Origin: UBA724 sp049596815
GTDB taxonomy: Bacteria > Bacteroidota > Bacteroidia > Flavobacteriales > Flavobacteriaceae
Length of the DNA: 64,000 nt
Assembly (NCBI GenBank): GCA_049596815.1
Contig: JBMYLY010000001.1
Coordinates: 1-64,000 of the forward strand
Reading direction: 5' to 3'
Positions 48,955 to 58,516 of this stretch are shown in pieces. Numbering within the stretch: position 1 is the stretch's first letter; each line of letters opens with the position of its first letter. The position numbers were made by a program, and so were the translations under genes. Under the pieces are notes generated by a model that worked only from the letters and a program-made list of their open reading frames with translations, searched no databases and was not told the origin of the DNA.

Positions 48955-50505
48955 ATGAGTAAAGAACTAATCATTCGTTCAAGAGCCTCATCAGTAGATT
49001 TTGCCTTGCTTAAGGATGGGAAATTGATCGAATTTCAAAAGGAAGTTGGCTCCAACAAGTTTCACGTTGGCGATATATTTTTGGCTAAAATCAAAAAAAC
49101 ACTTCCTGGTCTAAACGCCGCTTTTGTAGATGTTGGTTATGAAAAAGATGCTTTTTTGCACTACCACGACCTAGGACCAAAAGTGCGTACATTTCTCAAG
49201 TTCGTCAAAGGTGTAAGCACAGGTAAAGTAAAAGATTTTTCTCTAAAGAAATTTCCATTAGAAGATGAAATCCATAAAGATGGTGCCATTCACGAAGCCG
49301 TACAGTCCAATCAGTCTGTACTGGTTCAGATTATCAAAGAGCCCATCTCCACCAAAGGTCCGAGAATCAGCTCAGAATTATCGCTCGCAGGTAGGTATTT
49401 GGTATTGGTGCCGTTTTCTAATCGTATTTCTATTTCTCAAAAGATTCCTTCAAGGGAAGAAAAAAGCCGACTCAAAAAGTTGGTAAATAGCATCAAGCCT
49501 AAAGGATTTGGTGTGATTGTACGTACTGTAGCCCAAGACAAAAATGTTGCCGAACTCGACAGAGATATGCAACAGTTATATGATCGTTGGCTAAATATGT
49601 GCAAGCAAATTCCTAAAGCTGACTACCCATCTAGGGTACTCAGTGAACTCAATCGGGCTTCTGCCATACTACGTGATGTGTTTGACGATTCATTTACAGG
49701 CATACATGTAGACGATGCGCGTTTGCTTTCCGAAGTGAAGGATTATTTAGATCAAATTGCACCTGGCAAAAAATCAATTGCCAAGTTGTTTTCATCCGAT
49801 ACGCCTATTTTTGAGCGTTTTGGTGTTGAACGTCAGATCAAAAGCTCATTTGGCCGTACGGTATCTATGAGTAAGGGTGCATACCTCATCGTAGAACATA
49901 CTGAGGCCTTGCACGTAATTGATGTCAATAGTGGAAACCGATCCAATAAAGCCAAAAATCAAGAAGACACCGCCTTGGAAGTCAACCTGATTGCTGCTAG
50001 CGAAATAGCGCGTCAGCTTAGACTCCGCGACATGGGCGGTATCATCGTCGTTGACTTTATTGATATGATTAAATCTGAAAATCGTCGCAAATTGTTTGAT
50101 CATTTTAGAAAAGAGATGGAAAACGACCGTGCCAAACACAAGGTATTGCCACCAAGTAAGATTGGACTGGTTCAGATGACGCGCCAACGGGTGCGCCCAG
50201 AAATGGATATCAAAACCAAAGAACCCAATCCAAACCAAAATGGTGAGGTCGAAGCGCCTATCGTTCTTCTAGATCGAATTGTGGCTGATTTGGAGAAAAT
50301 TCTCAACCACCCTAAGCACCGCAACAAAAAAATTAATTTACATGCGCATCCTTTTGTGGCTGCGTACTTGTTGCAAGGCATGAAGTCTGAACGCTTTAAG
50401 TGGTATTTGAATTACAAAAAGTGGATTAAAATTATTCCACGAGACGCTTACACTTATTTACACTACCGTTTTTTTGATAGAAACGGCAAGGTATTACACA
50501 TTTAA
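48955..50505 (+). CDS. rng: Ribonuclease G/E family endoribonuclease
   Basis: This 516-residue endoribonuclease of the RNase G type has an S1 domain (about 35-125; GLNAAFVDVGYEKDAFLHY), the catalytic DNase-I-like domain with HVIDVNSGNRSN and GGIIVVDFIDM (metal-binding Asp residues), and a C-terminal RNase H-like part ending FFDRNGKVLHI. There is no long C-terminal degradosome scaffold, so it is RNase G-like in length. Its 155-bp upstream region (48800-48954) has no further ORF and probably serves as leader. Confidence 0.95.
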   Translation: MSKELIIRSRASSVDFALLKDGKLIEFQKEVGSNKFHVGDIFLAKIKKTLPGLNAAFVDVGYEKDAFLHYHDLGPKVRTFLKFVKGVSTGKVKDFSLKKFPLEDEIHKDGAIHEAVQSNQSVLVQIIKEPISTKGPRISSELSLAGRYLVLVPFSNRISISQKIPSREEKSRLKKLVNSIKPKGFGVIVRTVAQDKNVAELDRDMQQLYDRWLNMCKQIPKADYPSRVLSELNRASAILRDVFDDSFTGIHVDDARLLSEVKDYLDQIAPGKKSIAKLFSSDTPIFERFGVERQIKSSFGRTVSMSKGAYLIVEHTEALHVIDVNSGNRSNKAKNQEDTALEVNLIAASEIARQLRLRDMGGIIVVDFIDMIKSENRRKLFDHFRKEMENDRAKHKVLPPSKIGLVQMTRQRVRPEMDIKTKEPNPNQNGEVEAPIVLLDRIVADLEKILNHPKHRNKKINLHAHPFVAAYLLQGMKSERFKWYLNYKKWIKIIPRDAYTYLHYRFFDRNGKVLHI

Positions 50506-50509
50506 TAAC

Positions 50510-50540
50510 AAGCGACCCGACTGTAAGTTGGGTCGCTTTT
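50510..50540 (+). terminator. Strong hairpin between rng and recX
   Basis: AAGCGACCCGAC (50510-50521) pairs with GTTGGGTCGCTT (50527-50538) around the loop TGTAA (one G-T pair), followed by TTTT counting the stem's last two T residues. It would end the rng transcript. Its 3' edge is only 7 bp before the recX ATG at 50546, so it may also limit recX expression. Confidence 0.7.
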
Positions 50541-50545
50541 CGAAC

Positions 50546-51040
50546 ATGCGAAGAAGATTGTCTGCCGAAGAAGCCACCCACAAAATGGAGCGCTATTGTG
50601 CCTATCAAGAACGTTGCCATATGGAGGTAAAAAACAAACTCGTTTCCTTGGGTGTATATAGACATACGGCCGACGAAATCATAGCAAAGCTCATACAAAA
50701 CGACTTTCTCAACGAAACACGTTTTGCCTTACAGTTTGCACGCGGAAAATTTCGGATCAAAAAGTGGGGGCGTATCCGAATGAGAATAGAGCTGAAAAAA
50801 CGACAAGTCACTGACTACAACATCCAAAAAGCCCTCAGCCAGTTCGATCCTATAACCTATAAGGAAGCCTTTGGCCAATGGGGGCAACAAAAATGGGAGA
50901 GCCTATCACAAAATTCGAACAACATTGAAGAAATAAAGAGAAAATGGGTGCGCTATTTTCAATATAGGGGTTGGGAAAACGAGCTAATCTATGACAAACT
51001 CCGTGTCTTAGCTTCTGTGTCTAGTAAAAACAATAGGTAA
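50546..51040 (+). CDS. recX: Regulatory protein RecX
   Basis: This all-helical protein of about 164 residues, from the ATG at 50546 (MRRRLSAEEATHKMERYCAY), modulates RecA filaments. RecX features are present: MERYCAYQERCHMEVKNKL, LIQNDFLNETRFALQFARGK and IKKWGRIRMRIELKKRQVTD. It lies directly after the rng terminator hairpin with no separate promoter visible, and overlaps the BtuB-like gene by 20 bp, convergently. Confidence 0.92.
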   Translation: MRRRLSAEEATHKMERYCAYQERCHMEVKNKLVSLGVYRHTADEIIAKLIQNDFLNETRFALQFARGKFRIKKWGRIRMRIELKKRQVTDYNIQKALSQFDPITYKEAFGQWGQQKWESLSQNSNNIEEIKRKWVRYFQYRGWENELIYDKLRVLASVSSKNNR

Positions 51041-52805
51041 ACTCTAAAAGGGCATGTCCTTTGGGCATGGGCACAAGATTTTGTTCAGAGTACACCTCAT
51101 TAAAAATATTGTTCCCAATCAATCGGAAAGTGTATTGATCAAACCCATAACTCAAGCTGGCATTGACAAGGGTGTAATGGCTGCCCGTTTCGCGCTCCGC
51201 ATAGCGAAAAGAAACCGCAGAACGCAATGCTTTAGACCATTGATGTGTCAACCCTAAATTGATATGGTGTTTTAATGAGTTGATGGCATAACGAGAAATG
51301 GAAGCACTGACTCCGTCGGTATCATCTTCCAAATACGCATAGCTCAACTGAAGTTTGTGGTTTTGACCATAAGACATCTCCATATCCAACTCGCCACCAA
51401 CAGACGCAATACGCTCAATATTGGTTGCTTCCCAAAGGCCATCTTCATCAAACTTGACATAGTCGATATAGTCTTGAGCGTCACGATGAAATAGCGTTGC
51501 TTGAAGTTGAAAAACTTGTCCTGAAAAGCGAAGTCCCAATTCCGTTGTCAACGCCTTTTCAGGATCTAAATCTGCATTCCCCAAAGTGGTTGGGTCACTG
51601 TAATAAAGATCCGTGTAGGTGGGTATGCGGAAAGTATACCCGCTATTGGCATACAGTCGCAGACCAGAACTTAGCTGCCAACCCAAATCAATTCCTGGGT
51701 AGAAAAAAGTGTCTTGATCTGTATAATGGCTCAAGGCAAATCCAGGCGTAATATCCAAGTTGCCTGAAACAAATCTGTGTTCTAAATAGCCATGAAGGAT
51801 GGTGCGCTTGTGCTCACCAAGATTGTTGCTTTGAATGGACACAGAAGCTGCCTCCACACCAAAACCGGTAGTTCCCCATTTATTGGAATTGGTGACGTTA
51901 ATTTCAGTACCTAATTTGTTGGTAATATGTAGGTTTCTGTAAATACTAGGATCGTTTTTGAACAATATAAATTCATCTTGACCGCGTTTCCAATAGAGCC
52001 TGGGCTTGACAACCCAACTATCCGTTGCCAAACGTGTTGAAAACCCTAAAAGACTGCTTTGGGTTGCTTCATACTGCTCAGTAAAAGTTGGAGAAGCATA
52101 AAACCCATTGGCGCCAAAATGGCGATTGGCAAAAGTGGCAATCATATTGACGGGAAGGTTGGCTTTATTCCACGTAGCGTGCCACACATAGTTTTGGTTG
52201 TAAAAATCCGTATTGTAACGGTATCCATCAGATTCAACGGTTTCAGTATAGAGTGCGTGATGAGATTTTTCTCCGTCTGTAGTCAGCTGAACGGCGGCCT
52301 TTCGATAGTCAAAAGCACCTCTGGAAAGTGTGGTTTCTAAGTTTTTATCGGCCTTCTTTTTGGTGATGATATTAATTGCGCCCGTGAATGCATTTTGCCC
52401 AAAAATACGGGCGGCAGCTCCCTTAACAATTTCGATTCGTTCTACCATATCCAAAGGAATTATGGCATTGAGCGTATGGTGACCGGTCTGTGGGTCATCT
52501 ACCTTGATTCCGTCAATGAGCAATAGCACTTGGTCAAAACCACCTCCTCGAATATAAATATCGGATTGGGTGTCTTGCATCCCACGACTCCGCAAATCGA
52601 TTCCTGCCTGAAACCTAAGTACATCTACTAAGGTGGTAGCAGCGCTCTCAACAATGTCCTGGGCCGTAATGACCGTAAGGCTTCGAGAGTTTTCTTTAAA
52701 AGGAAGTTCAATTCGTGGGGAGGCCACGACCACTTCATCGAGTTGTGTTTGTTGAGCAACAAGCACAAACGGCATCATACATGCCAAAAAAAGGGTTCTA
52801 AACAT
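51021..52805 (-). CDS. TonB-dependent receptor, BtuB-like
   Basis: This 594-residue receptor has a signal peptide ending FVLVAQ. A TonB box region (QLDEVVVASPRIE) leads into the plug (about 45-150; DVLRFQAGIDLRSRGMQDTQ, VLLLIDGIKVDDPQTG, IEIVKGAAARIFGQNAFTGA), and a short barrel ends LLEFTYCFY. Length and plug resemble vitamin B12 receptors and related cofactor receptors. The start is 26 bp after atpC, with no room for a cobalamin riboswitch. The substrate is therefore open; co-transcription with atpDC is likely. Confidence 0.85.
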   Translation of the reverse strand: MFRTLFLACMMPFVLVAQQTQLDEVVVASPRIELPFKENSRSLTVITAQDIVESAATTLVDVLRFQAGIDLRSRGMQDTQSDIYIRGGGFDQVLLLIDGIKVDDPQTGHHTLNAIIPLDMVERIEIVKGAAARIFGQNAFTGAINIITKKKADKNLETTLSRGAFDYRKAAVQLTTDGEKSHHALYTETVESDGYRYNTDFYNQNYVWHATWNKANLPVNMIATFANRHFGANGFYASPTFTEQYEATQSSLLGFSTRLATDSWVVKPRLYWKRGQDEFILFKNDPSIYRNLHITNKLGTEINVTNSNKWGTTGFGVEAASVSIQSNNLGEHKRTILHGYLEHRFVSGNLDITPGFALSHYTDQDTFFYPGIDLGWQLSSGLRLYANSGYTFRIPTYTDLYYSDPTTLGNADLDPEKALTTELGLRFSGQVFQLQATLFHRDAQDYIDYVKFDEDGLWEATNIERIASVGGELDMEMSYGQNHKLQLSYAYLEDDTDGVSASISRYAINSLKHHINLGLTHQWSKALRSAVSFRYAERETGSHYTLVNASLSYGFDQYTFRLIGNNIFNEVYSEQNLVPMPKGHALLEFTYCFY

Positions 52806-52831
52806 ATTGCAAAGGATTTGGGGTTAAAACA

Positions 52832-53110
52832 TTAATCGGCCAACAAAATGACCTTGTTGTTTTGCATCTCAACGGTACCACCGTTGGGCAATTCCAGCAA
52901 TGTAGCATCGTTGGCTTTGGTAAACCGTTCGGCAGATGCTTCAGGGAGTTGAATGTTCCCATAAATTTTAACCGTACCGGGAGTGAGTGTAGAAACAATG
53001 GCTGCGTGGTGGTCCAACATCTGAAAAGAACCATTGGTACCGGGAACTGCCACAGAAGTCACTTCTCCACTAAACAAGGTCGCCTCGGGGCTTACAACTT
53101 CTAAATGCAT
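52832..53110 (-). CDS. atpC: ATP synthase F1 subunit epsilon
   Basis: This 92-residue epsilon subunit has only the N-terminal beta-sandwich (MHLEVVSPEATLFSGEV, GSFQMLDHHAAIVSTL, GGTVEMQNNKVILL) and lacks the C-terminal helical hairpin that inhibits ATP hydrolysis in many bacteria. The short form is common in Bacteroidota. It is 11 bp after atpD. Confidence 0.94.
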   Translation of the reverse strand: MHLEVVSPEATLFSGEVTSVAVPGTNGSFQMLDHHAAIVSTLTPGTVKIYGNIQLPEASAERFTKANDATLLELPNGGTVEMQNNKVILLAD

Positions 53111-53121
53111 CGTGCTTGGGT

Positions 53122-54639
53122 TTATGCGTTGGCTTCAGCTAACATTTTCTCACCGGCTTCGATGGCTTCCTCAATCGTACCTTTAAGGTTAAAGGCAGCC
53201 TCAGGCAGGTGATCCAACTCACCATCCATAATCATATTGAATCCTTTGATGGTGTCTTTAATGTCGACAAGAACACCAGGGATTCCTGTAAACTGCTCTG
53301 CTACGTGGAAAGGCTGCGACAAGAAACGCTGTACACGACGTGCACGGGCTACTGCCTGTTTGTCATCTTCAGAAAGTTCCTCCATACCCAAGATAGCAAT
53401 AATATCTTGGAGTTCTTTATAGCGTTGTAGCAATTCCTTTACACGTTGGGCACAATTGTAGTGTTCATCCCCCAAAATCTCAGGGGTTAAAATACGAGAG
53501 GTAGAATCTAGCGGGTCTACTGCCGGATAGATACCGAGCTCTGCAATTTTACGAGACAATACCGTAGTGGCGTCCAAGTGGGCAAAAGTAGTTGCAGGTG
53601 CGGGGTCGGTAAGGTCATCCGCAGGTACATATACCGCCTGTACAGAGGTAATAGAACCTTTTTTGGTAGAAGTAATACGTTCTTGCATGGCACCCATTTC
53701 AGTAGCCAATGTAGGCTGATACCCTACCGCAGATGGCATACGACCCAAAAGGGCCGATACCTCAGAACCTGCTTGAGTAAATCGGAAGATGTTGTCAACA
53801 AAGAATAGCACGTCTTTTCCTTGTCCATCACCGGCTCCGTCACGGAAATATTCTGCTACCGTCAAGCCTGAAAGTGCTACGCGGGCACGTGCCCCTGGAG
53901 GCTCATTCATCTGGCCAAACACAAAAGTAGCTTTGGATTCTTTAAGCGCATCCTTGTCGATTTTGCTCAAATCCCATCCACCATTTTCCATGGATTCCAT
54001 AAATTCATCTCCATATTTGATAATCCCCGACTCGAGCATTTCTCTGAGAAGATCATTTCCTTCACGTGTACGCTCACCTACGCCGGCAAATACAGAAAGT
54101 CCTCCGTGGCCTTTGGCAATGTTGTTGATAAGTTCCTGAATCAAAACGGTCTTACCTACACCTGCTCCACCAAAGAGCCCAATCTTACCCCCTTTAGCAT
54201 AAGGCTCAATGAGGTCAATAACTTTGATTCCTGTGAATAATACTTCAGTAGATGTTGAAAGCTGGTCAAAGTCCGGCGCCTTGCGGTGGATGGGCAATCC
54301 ATCCTCACCCGACTTCGGTAGGTCTCCGATACCATCAATGGCATCACCGATTACGTTGAACAATCGACCATTAACAGCTTCTCCAATAGGCATTTGGATG
54401 GGGTTTCCTGTGGCTACGGCTTCAGCACCGCGTTGCAAGCCATCCGTAGAGTCCATAGAAATGGTACGGACTTGGTCTTCTCCAATGTGGGATTGAACTT
54501 CTAACACCAATTGAGAACCGTCGGCTTGACTGATTTCCAACGCGTCATAAATATTGGGAAGGGGTGCAACGGAAGTGTCAAAAGCGACGTCTACAACCGG
54601 ACCGATAACTTGTGCTACTTTTCCTGAAACTTTAGCCAT
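53122..54639 (-). CDS. atpD: ATP synthase F1 subunit beta
   Basis: This 505-residue catalytic subunit has Walker A GGAGVGKTVLIQEL (near residue 155), GERTREGNDL, Walker B LFFVDNIFRFTQAGSEV and the family signature PAVDPLDSTSRIL. atpC follows, but the other F1Fo genes are not nearby, as usual in Flavobacteriaceae where atpDC is a separate unit. Confidence 0.98.
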   Translation of the reverse strand: MAKVSGKVAQVIGPVVDVAFDTSVAPLPNIYDALEISQADGSQLVLEVQSHIGEDQVRTISMDSTDGLQRGAEAVATGNPIQMPIGEAVNGRLFNVIGDAIDGIGDLPKSGEDGLPIHRKAPDFDQLSTSTEVLFTGIKVIDLIEPYAKGGKIGLFGGAGVGKTVLIQELINNIAKGHGGLSVFAGVGERTREGNDLLREMLESGIIKYGDEFMESMENGGWDLSKIDKDALKESKATFVFGQMNEPPGARARVALSGLTVAEYFRDGAGDGQGKDVLFFVDNIFRFTQAGSEVSALLGRMPSAVGYQPTLATEMGAMQERITSTKKGSITSVQAVYVPADDLTDPAPATTFAHLDATTVLSRKIAELGIYPAVDPLDSTSRILTPEILGDEHYNCAQRVKELLQRYKELQDIIAILGMEELSEDDKQAVARARRVQRFLSQPFHVAEQFTGIPGVLVDIKDTIKGFNMIMDGELDHLPEAAFNLKGTIEEAIEAGEKMLAEANA

Positions 54640-54686
54640 AATAAAATGCTTCTTTTTTTACCAATTTTGGTTTCTAAATTCGAGTG

Positions 54687-54694
54687 CAAATATA
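54687..54694 (-). promoter_or_regulatory. -7 element TATATTTG for atpDC
   Basis: The plus-strand CAAATATA is TATATTTG on the minus strand, 47 bp before the atpD ATG. Perfect -7 consensus; the -33 box is unclear. Confidence 0.5.
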
Positions 54695-54730
54695 ACGCAA
54701 AAAGTGGGATAGGAAAGTCGGAATTATCAA

Positions 54731-54758
54731 CAAAAAAAGGCGCCAAAAGGCGCCTTTT
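54731..54758 (-). terminator. Intrinsic terminator of the 973-residue receptor gene
   Basis: GGCGCC (54739-54744) and GGCGCC (54749-54754), each self-complementary, form a 6-bp GC stem around AAAA. Flanking A/T runs extend the stem, and a seven-T run follows on the minus strand (complement of 54732-54738). It separates the receptor from atpDC. Confidence 0.88.
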
Positions 54759-54781
54759 AAAATCAGTCGTTTAATAATGGT

Positions 54782-57703
54782 TTATGGGTTGAAAGTCAAT
54801 GATGTATAGTACATCTGACCAATCAAACCACTCCCGACCAAACTCACATAGTCTTTACCACCAATATTAGTCGCTCCAACTTTAAGCACAGAGTTGAATT
54901 TTGCTAAGTCGAAAGATACTTGGGCATCTATAACCGTATTGGCCTCAATACGCTCATCAATAAAACTCGCTCTATACTCATATGCACTATTTGAACGTGC
55001 AGCAATATTGAACGAAATATTGTCATCTATACCTCTGCCACTAAGTGACAACTTAAAGCGATGCTTAGGCGTATTGAACTCAGCCTCGTATGTGGAGTTG
55101 GGTCCTTGCGTATAATCATAATCGTTGTAATCATAAGAGAAATTCAATGCCAACTTGCGTGACAAAGCTTGGTTGACTGCAACACTCAATCCGTATGAAC
55201 TCACCTCCTGATCTATGTTGCCATCGATAGAAAATGGAAACAAATCTCCACTTGCAATCGCAGTAGCTGCATCTTGTCCACCATAAAGAAGCGGCACCAA
55301 CACATCTTGCGTAGCAATCAGATTGTCATAAATGCTGTAGTAGGCGGCTACATCTATAGAAAGTGCGGGTGTGTTATAACGATAACCTAAATCAATAGAT
55401 TGAATGTACTCTGATTCCACATTGTCAACAGCCACTGGAGTAACTTGTCCTGTGGTAAGCAACGCAGGGCTTATAGCGTTTGAAAACACATGATCCCCTG
55501 TAGCTACAAATACAGCTCCGTCCGTAGCTCTTTGGAAAGGAACACGGAAGCGTTCTACGCTGTCAGGAGAAGATCCCATCAATACGGTTCGTGAACCGCG
55601 AAGACCTATATATTGGTCTTGGTTGGTGGGGTTTCTAAATCCTGTTTGATATGACAAACGGATGTTTTGATTGTCAGACAAGCTGTACAACAAGCCCAAA
55701 CGAGGGGTAATGTTGGCATCAAAAAACTCACTCTTGTCATAACGCAAAGAACCTGTTAGGGTAATGCGATCAAAAGACTTTTTTGCCTGACCATAGAAGC
55801 CATATTGTGAATACTCGATCGGACCATCATAGTCAGTGAGTACCGTGCCTTGCGTATCCAAACGTGTATCGCGATAAGAACCACCGATAATCACATCTGC
55901 AAATGAAATGCGGTCATCGAAGTTGTAATTGAACTCGTATGAATAGGTTTTGGTATTATCAATCAGCTTGGCTGTGGTAGACGAGATTTGATCAAAAGCT
56001 GCGTTGTATTCCGAAGTTCCAGGCTGCAACATGTTTTGATTGGCATTCATACGGCCCGCAGCATGGTGGGGAGTCAGGCTACTTACATAATCAAATACAT
56101 TTAGCTCACCATCGCCATTAGAATCTACCGCTGCCAATGGCACAAGGCCTTGGGCAACACCTCCCATGTGTTGGGCCATGGTATTTAGGGCCGCAAGTGG
56201 GTCTGCAGGGTTTACTTCACTAAGGGTGCTCAGGAAGAACCCTTTGAAATATTCGTTGTACCATGCTGGAGCACCTCCAGATTGTCCCAAAAACATCAAC
56301 AATCCAACCGCATTGGTGTCATAACTGTCTCCAGAATCTTCCTCAGTAGAATACGCACGTACATTCAAATTGCCCCAATTAACTTCTACTTTATTTTGTG
56401 TCATGGAAAAGTTATCAATGGTGTAGCGGCTCAATCCCTGGAGTATGGTCTTACCCCCTCCCTTACGAGAGTTTAAGATGATTTCAAGGTTGTCTTGGGG
56501 AAGGTAACGCGCCTCTAAATTGTATTTGAAGTTGGAAGATTTTCCGTCTGTCAAGTCGGCCTCGTCATATCCTGTAAAGTTAATTTGTTGCCTATTTGAT
56601 CCAAAGAAATTAGGATACAAGCCGAAAACACCTTGTAATTGTGCCAAAGTAACAGGGTCTGCCTGCGCCAAAGTGACACCCGGTGCCACAGGGTAAGCCG
56701 GAAGAACGTCATTGGCAAAAGTATCAGTCATATCAAACGACAGTCCCAATTCGTCACCATACACATTGATACCGTTGTATAGCGGGTCTAAATTAGAAAC
56801 ACCATCTAGTGGTTTTCCATCTGCATCTTGAGAGCGGGTATCAGCCGCCGCCCAATCTGTACCTCTGATAGCACTAAAAGTGGCTTTGACAGCAAACTTG
56901 TCGCTAAACGCATGTGCCATGCGTACACCCCAATCGGAGAAATCATTGTCTCCAGCAACCTCTTGCTGGGTGTAGCCAGATTTGTAATAAGCACTAACAC
57001 CTTGGTGGTCAAAGGGTGATTTGCTGTTCAAGAACATGATTCCTTTGTAGGCATCTGCCCCATAAAGTGCAGAGGCAGCACCGGGAAGCAATTCAACACT
57101 TTGCACATCTAGCTCATTAAGACCGATCATATTACCCATGGCAAAGCCGAAAATGGGTGCCTGATTATCCATTCCGTCAACAAGCGTCACGAAACCTTCA
57201 TTGTAAACGGTTCCAAATCCTCGGGTGTTCACCTGATTAAAAACCAAGCTACCGCGATTGACCTGAACGCCACGAATTTCTTCTAGACCCGTAAAAAAGT
57301 CTGCAGAAGGTGTACTCGTAATTTGTTGTACGTTAAATTTTTCTACTGTTACAGGAGACTCAAAAATACGTTGTGCCACACGAGAAGCAGAGACTACGAT
57401 TTCGTCTAGCTGGGTGTTGGCATCACTGAGCTGAATGCTCAATGTAAGGTTTGAAGAACTTACCTGAACGGTAGCAGTTTTAAATCCGACACTAGAAACA
57501 GAAATAGAAAATGGAGGCTGTTGATCGGTGACCAAAACAAAGTTTCCATCAAAATCGGCAACGGTTCCTGTGCTGGCATCCAACACAACGTTGGCACCTG
57601 GCAATGGTTGACCGTCACTATCTGTTACAGTACCTGATACGGTTGTTTGTGCAGAGATACTTACAGCTACAAACAAAGCGATTAAAGAAAATAATTTTTT
57701 CAT
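54782..57703 (-). CDS. TonB-dependent receptor with CarboxypepD-like N-terminal domain
   Basis: This 973-residue receptor has a signal peptide ending SISAQ, a CarboxypepD regulatory-like domain (about 20-100; VSGTVTDSDGQPLPGANVVL), then QLDEIVVSASR (TonB box-like). The plug has VNTRGFGTVYNEGFVTLVDG and PGAASALYGADAYKGIMFLN; the long barrel ends YTSLTFNP. No susD follows, and the plug lacks the typical SusC signature, so it is a solo receptor. The large size suggests a peptide, siderophore or sugar substrate, but none can be assigned. It has its own terminator. Confidence 0.88.
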   Translation of the reverse strand: MKKLFSLIALFVAVSISAQTTVSGTVTDSDGQPLPGANVVLDASTGTVADFDGNFVLVTDQQPPFSISVSSVGFKTATVQVSSSNLTLSIQLSDANTQLDEIVVSASRVAQRIFESPVTVEKFNVQQITSTPSADFFTGLEEIRGVQVNRGSLVFNQVNTRGFGTVYNEGFVTLVDGMDNQAPIFGFAMGNMIGLNELDVQSVELLPGAASALYGADAYKGIMFLNSKSPFDHQGVSAYYKSGYTQQEVAGDNDFSDWGVRMAHAFSDKFAVKATFSAIRGTDWAAADTRSQDADGKPLDGVSNLDPLYNGINVYGDELGLSFDMTDTFANDVLPAYPVAPGVTLAQADPVTLAQLQGVFGLYPNFFGSNRQQINFTGYDEADLTDGKSSNFKYNLEARYLPQDNLEIILNSRKGGGKTILQGLSRYTIDNFSMTQNKVEVNWGNLNVRAYSTEEDSGDSYDTNAVGLLMFLGQSGGAPAWYNEYFKGFFLSTLSEVNPADPLAALNTMAQHMGGVAQGLVPLAAVDSNGDGELNVFDYVSSLTPHHAAGRMNANQNMLQPGTSEYNAAFDQISSTTAKLIDNTKTYSYEFNYNFDDRISFADVIIGGSYRDTRLDTQGTVLTDYDGPIEYSQYGFYGQAKKSFDRITLTGSLRYDKSEFFDANITPRLGLLYSLSDNQNIRLSYQTGFRNPTNQDQYIGLRGSRTVLMGSSPDSVERFRVPFQRATDGAVFVATGDHVFSNAISPALLTTGQVTPVAVDNVESEYIQSIDLGYRYNTPALSIDVAAYYSIYDNLIATQDVLVPLLYGGQDAATAIASGDLFPFSIDGNIDQEVSSYGLSVAVNQALSRKLALNFSYDYNDYDYTQGPNSTYEAEFNTPKHRFKLSLSGRGIDDNISFNIAARSNSAYEYRASFIDERIEANTVIDAQVSFDLAKFNSVLKVGATNIGGKDYVSLVGSGLIGQMYYTSLTFNP

Positions 57704-57796
57704 AATTATGTTAGTTTTCTTAAGAGGTTTTAAGGTATAAATATACCATTAAAATTTTTTTTATTGATAATTTGATTTTTTTTGAGTGCTTTTTTT

Positions 57797-58453
57797 CTAA
57801 AAAAGATAAAAAACCAAGCCTATTTTTGCATATCCTAAATCTGTAAGTAAAACATTTTCAGTGGTTTGAGGGTTCTCAAACATGCTGTAAATCGAATGTT
57901 GGAAAAAAATATTCCAAGTGTTATTGCCTGCCGAAAGATGAAAAGCCAGCCTAAATTTTTGAAAAGGCAAGTCGGAAAAGCCAGAACTTTCACCTTCTAT
58001 ATGGTAATTTTGACGGGCAACTAGTGTGTAAAGGGCAGTCACTCCTCCGTAGATACGCCAAAATTTGTACACCTCCGCTGTCGATGTACGCCAGCGAAAC
58101 TCAAGGGGTATGTTCAACTCAGTCCATTTCCAAAGATTGGTGTCAGGATTCGAAATTAACTCAAAAGATTGTGAATCTCCCGCATATCTGAGATTGTTAT
58201 ACATCACATTATAGGACAAACCCATTCCCAGTCCAACGGCTAGATTTCGTTGGTCATTGAGTGGAATGTCTCGAATAAAGCCTGCTTGAAGCGCATGTGA
58301 AAATTTGTTTTGGGTGATTTCGGGTGCATTATTTGTAAAAAAAGGATAGCCAACACTGATATAGATCTGATCCTCTCGGTAGTTCTCATTAGGTTCATAT
58401 TGTGCCCATACACATGGTGCACATATTAAAAAACATAAAAGAATTCTCAGCAT
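57797..58453 (-). CDS. Predicted outer membrane beta-barrel protein (PorT-like)
   Basis: This 218-residue exported protein has a signal peptide ending CVWAQ. The mature part has alternating hydrophobic strands typical of an 8-stranded barrel (IYISVGYPFF, LAVGLGMGLSYNVMY, IPLEFRWRTS, FRIAFHLSAG-like, LTDLGYAKIGLVFYLF), with an aromatic C-terminus. It may belong to the PorT/outer membrane protein beta-barrel family. The function is unknown. It is separated from exbD by a terminator. Confidence 0.65.
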   Translation of the reverse strand: MLRILLCFLICAPCVWAQYEPNENYREDQIYISVGYPFFTNNAPEITQNKFSHALQAGFIRDIPLNDQRNLAVGLGMGLSYNVMYNNLRYAGDSQSFELISNPDTNLWKWTELNIPLEFRWRTSTAEVYKFWRIYGGVTALYTLVARQNYHIEGESSGFSDLPFQKFRLAFHLSAGNNTWNIFFQHSIYSMFENPQTTENVLLTDLGYAKIGLVFYLF

Positions 58454-58471
58454 GTCAATGTAAAAATAAAA

Positions 58472-58498
58472 AAAAGCACCTTTTCAGGTGCTTTTAAA
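58472..58498 (-). terminator. Intrinsic terminator of the exbB-exbD operon
   Basis: AAAAGCACC (58472-58480) pairs with GGTGCTTTT (58487-58495) over a 6-nt loop, with a T-run following on the minus strand. It ends the exbB/exbD transcript before the beta-barrel gene. Confidence 0.85.
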
Positions 58499-58516
58499 AA
58501 AATGTTTGAGACGAAT

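Noticed and set aside
52806..52831. Possible cobalamin riboswitch before the BtuB-like receptor
   Set aside because: Only 26 bp separate it from atpC, far too short for the aptamer, and no conserved B12-box is visible in atpC.
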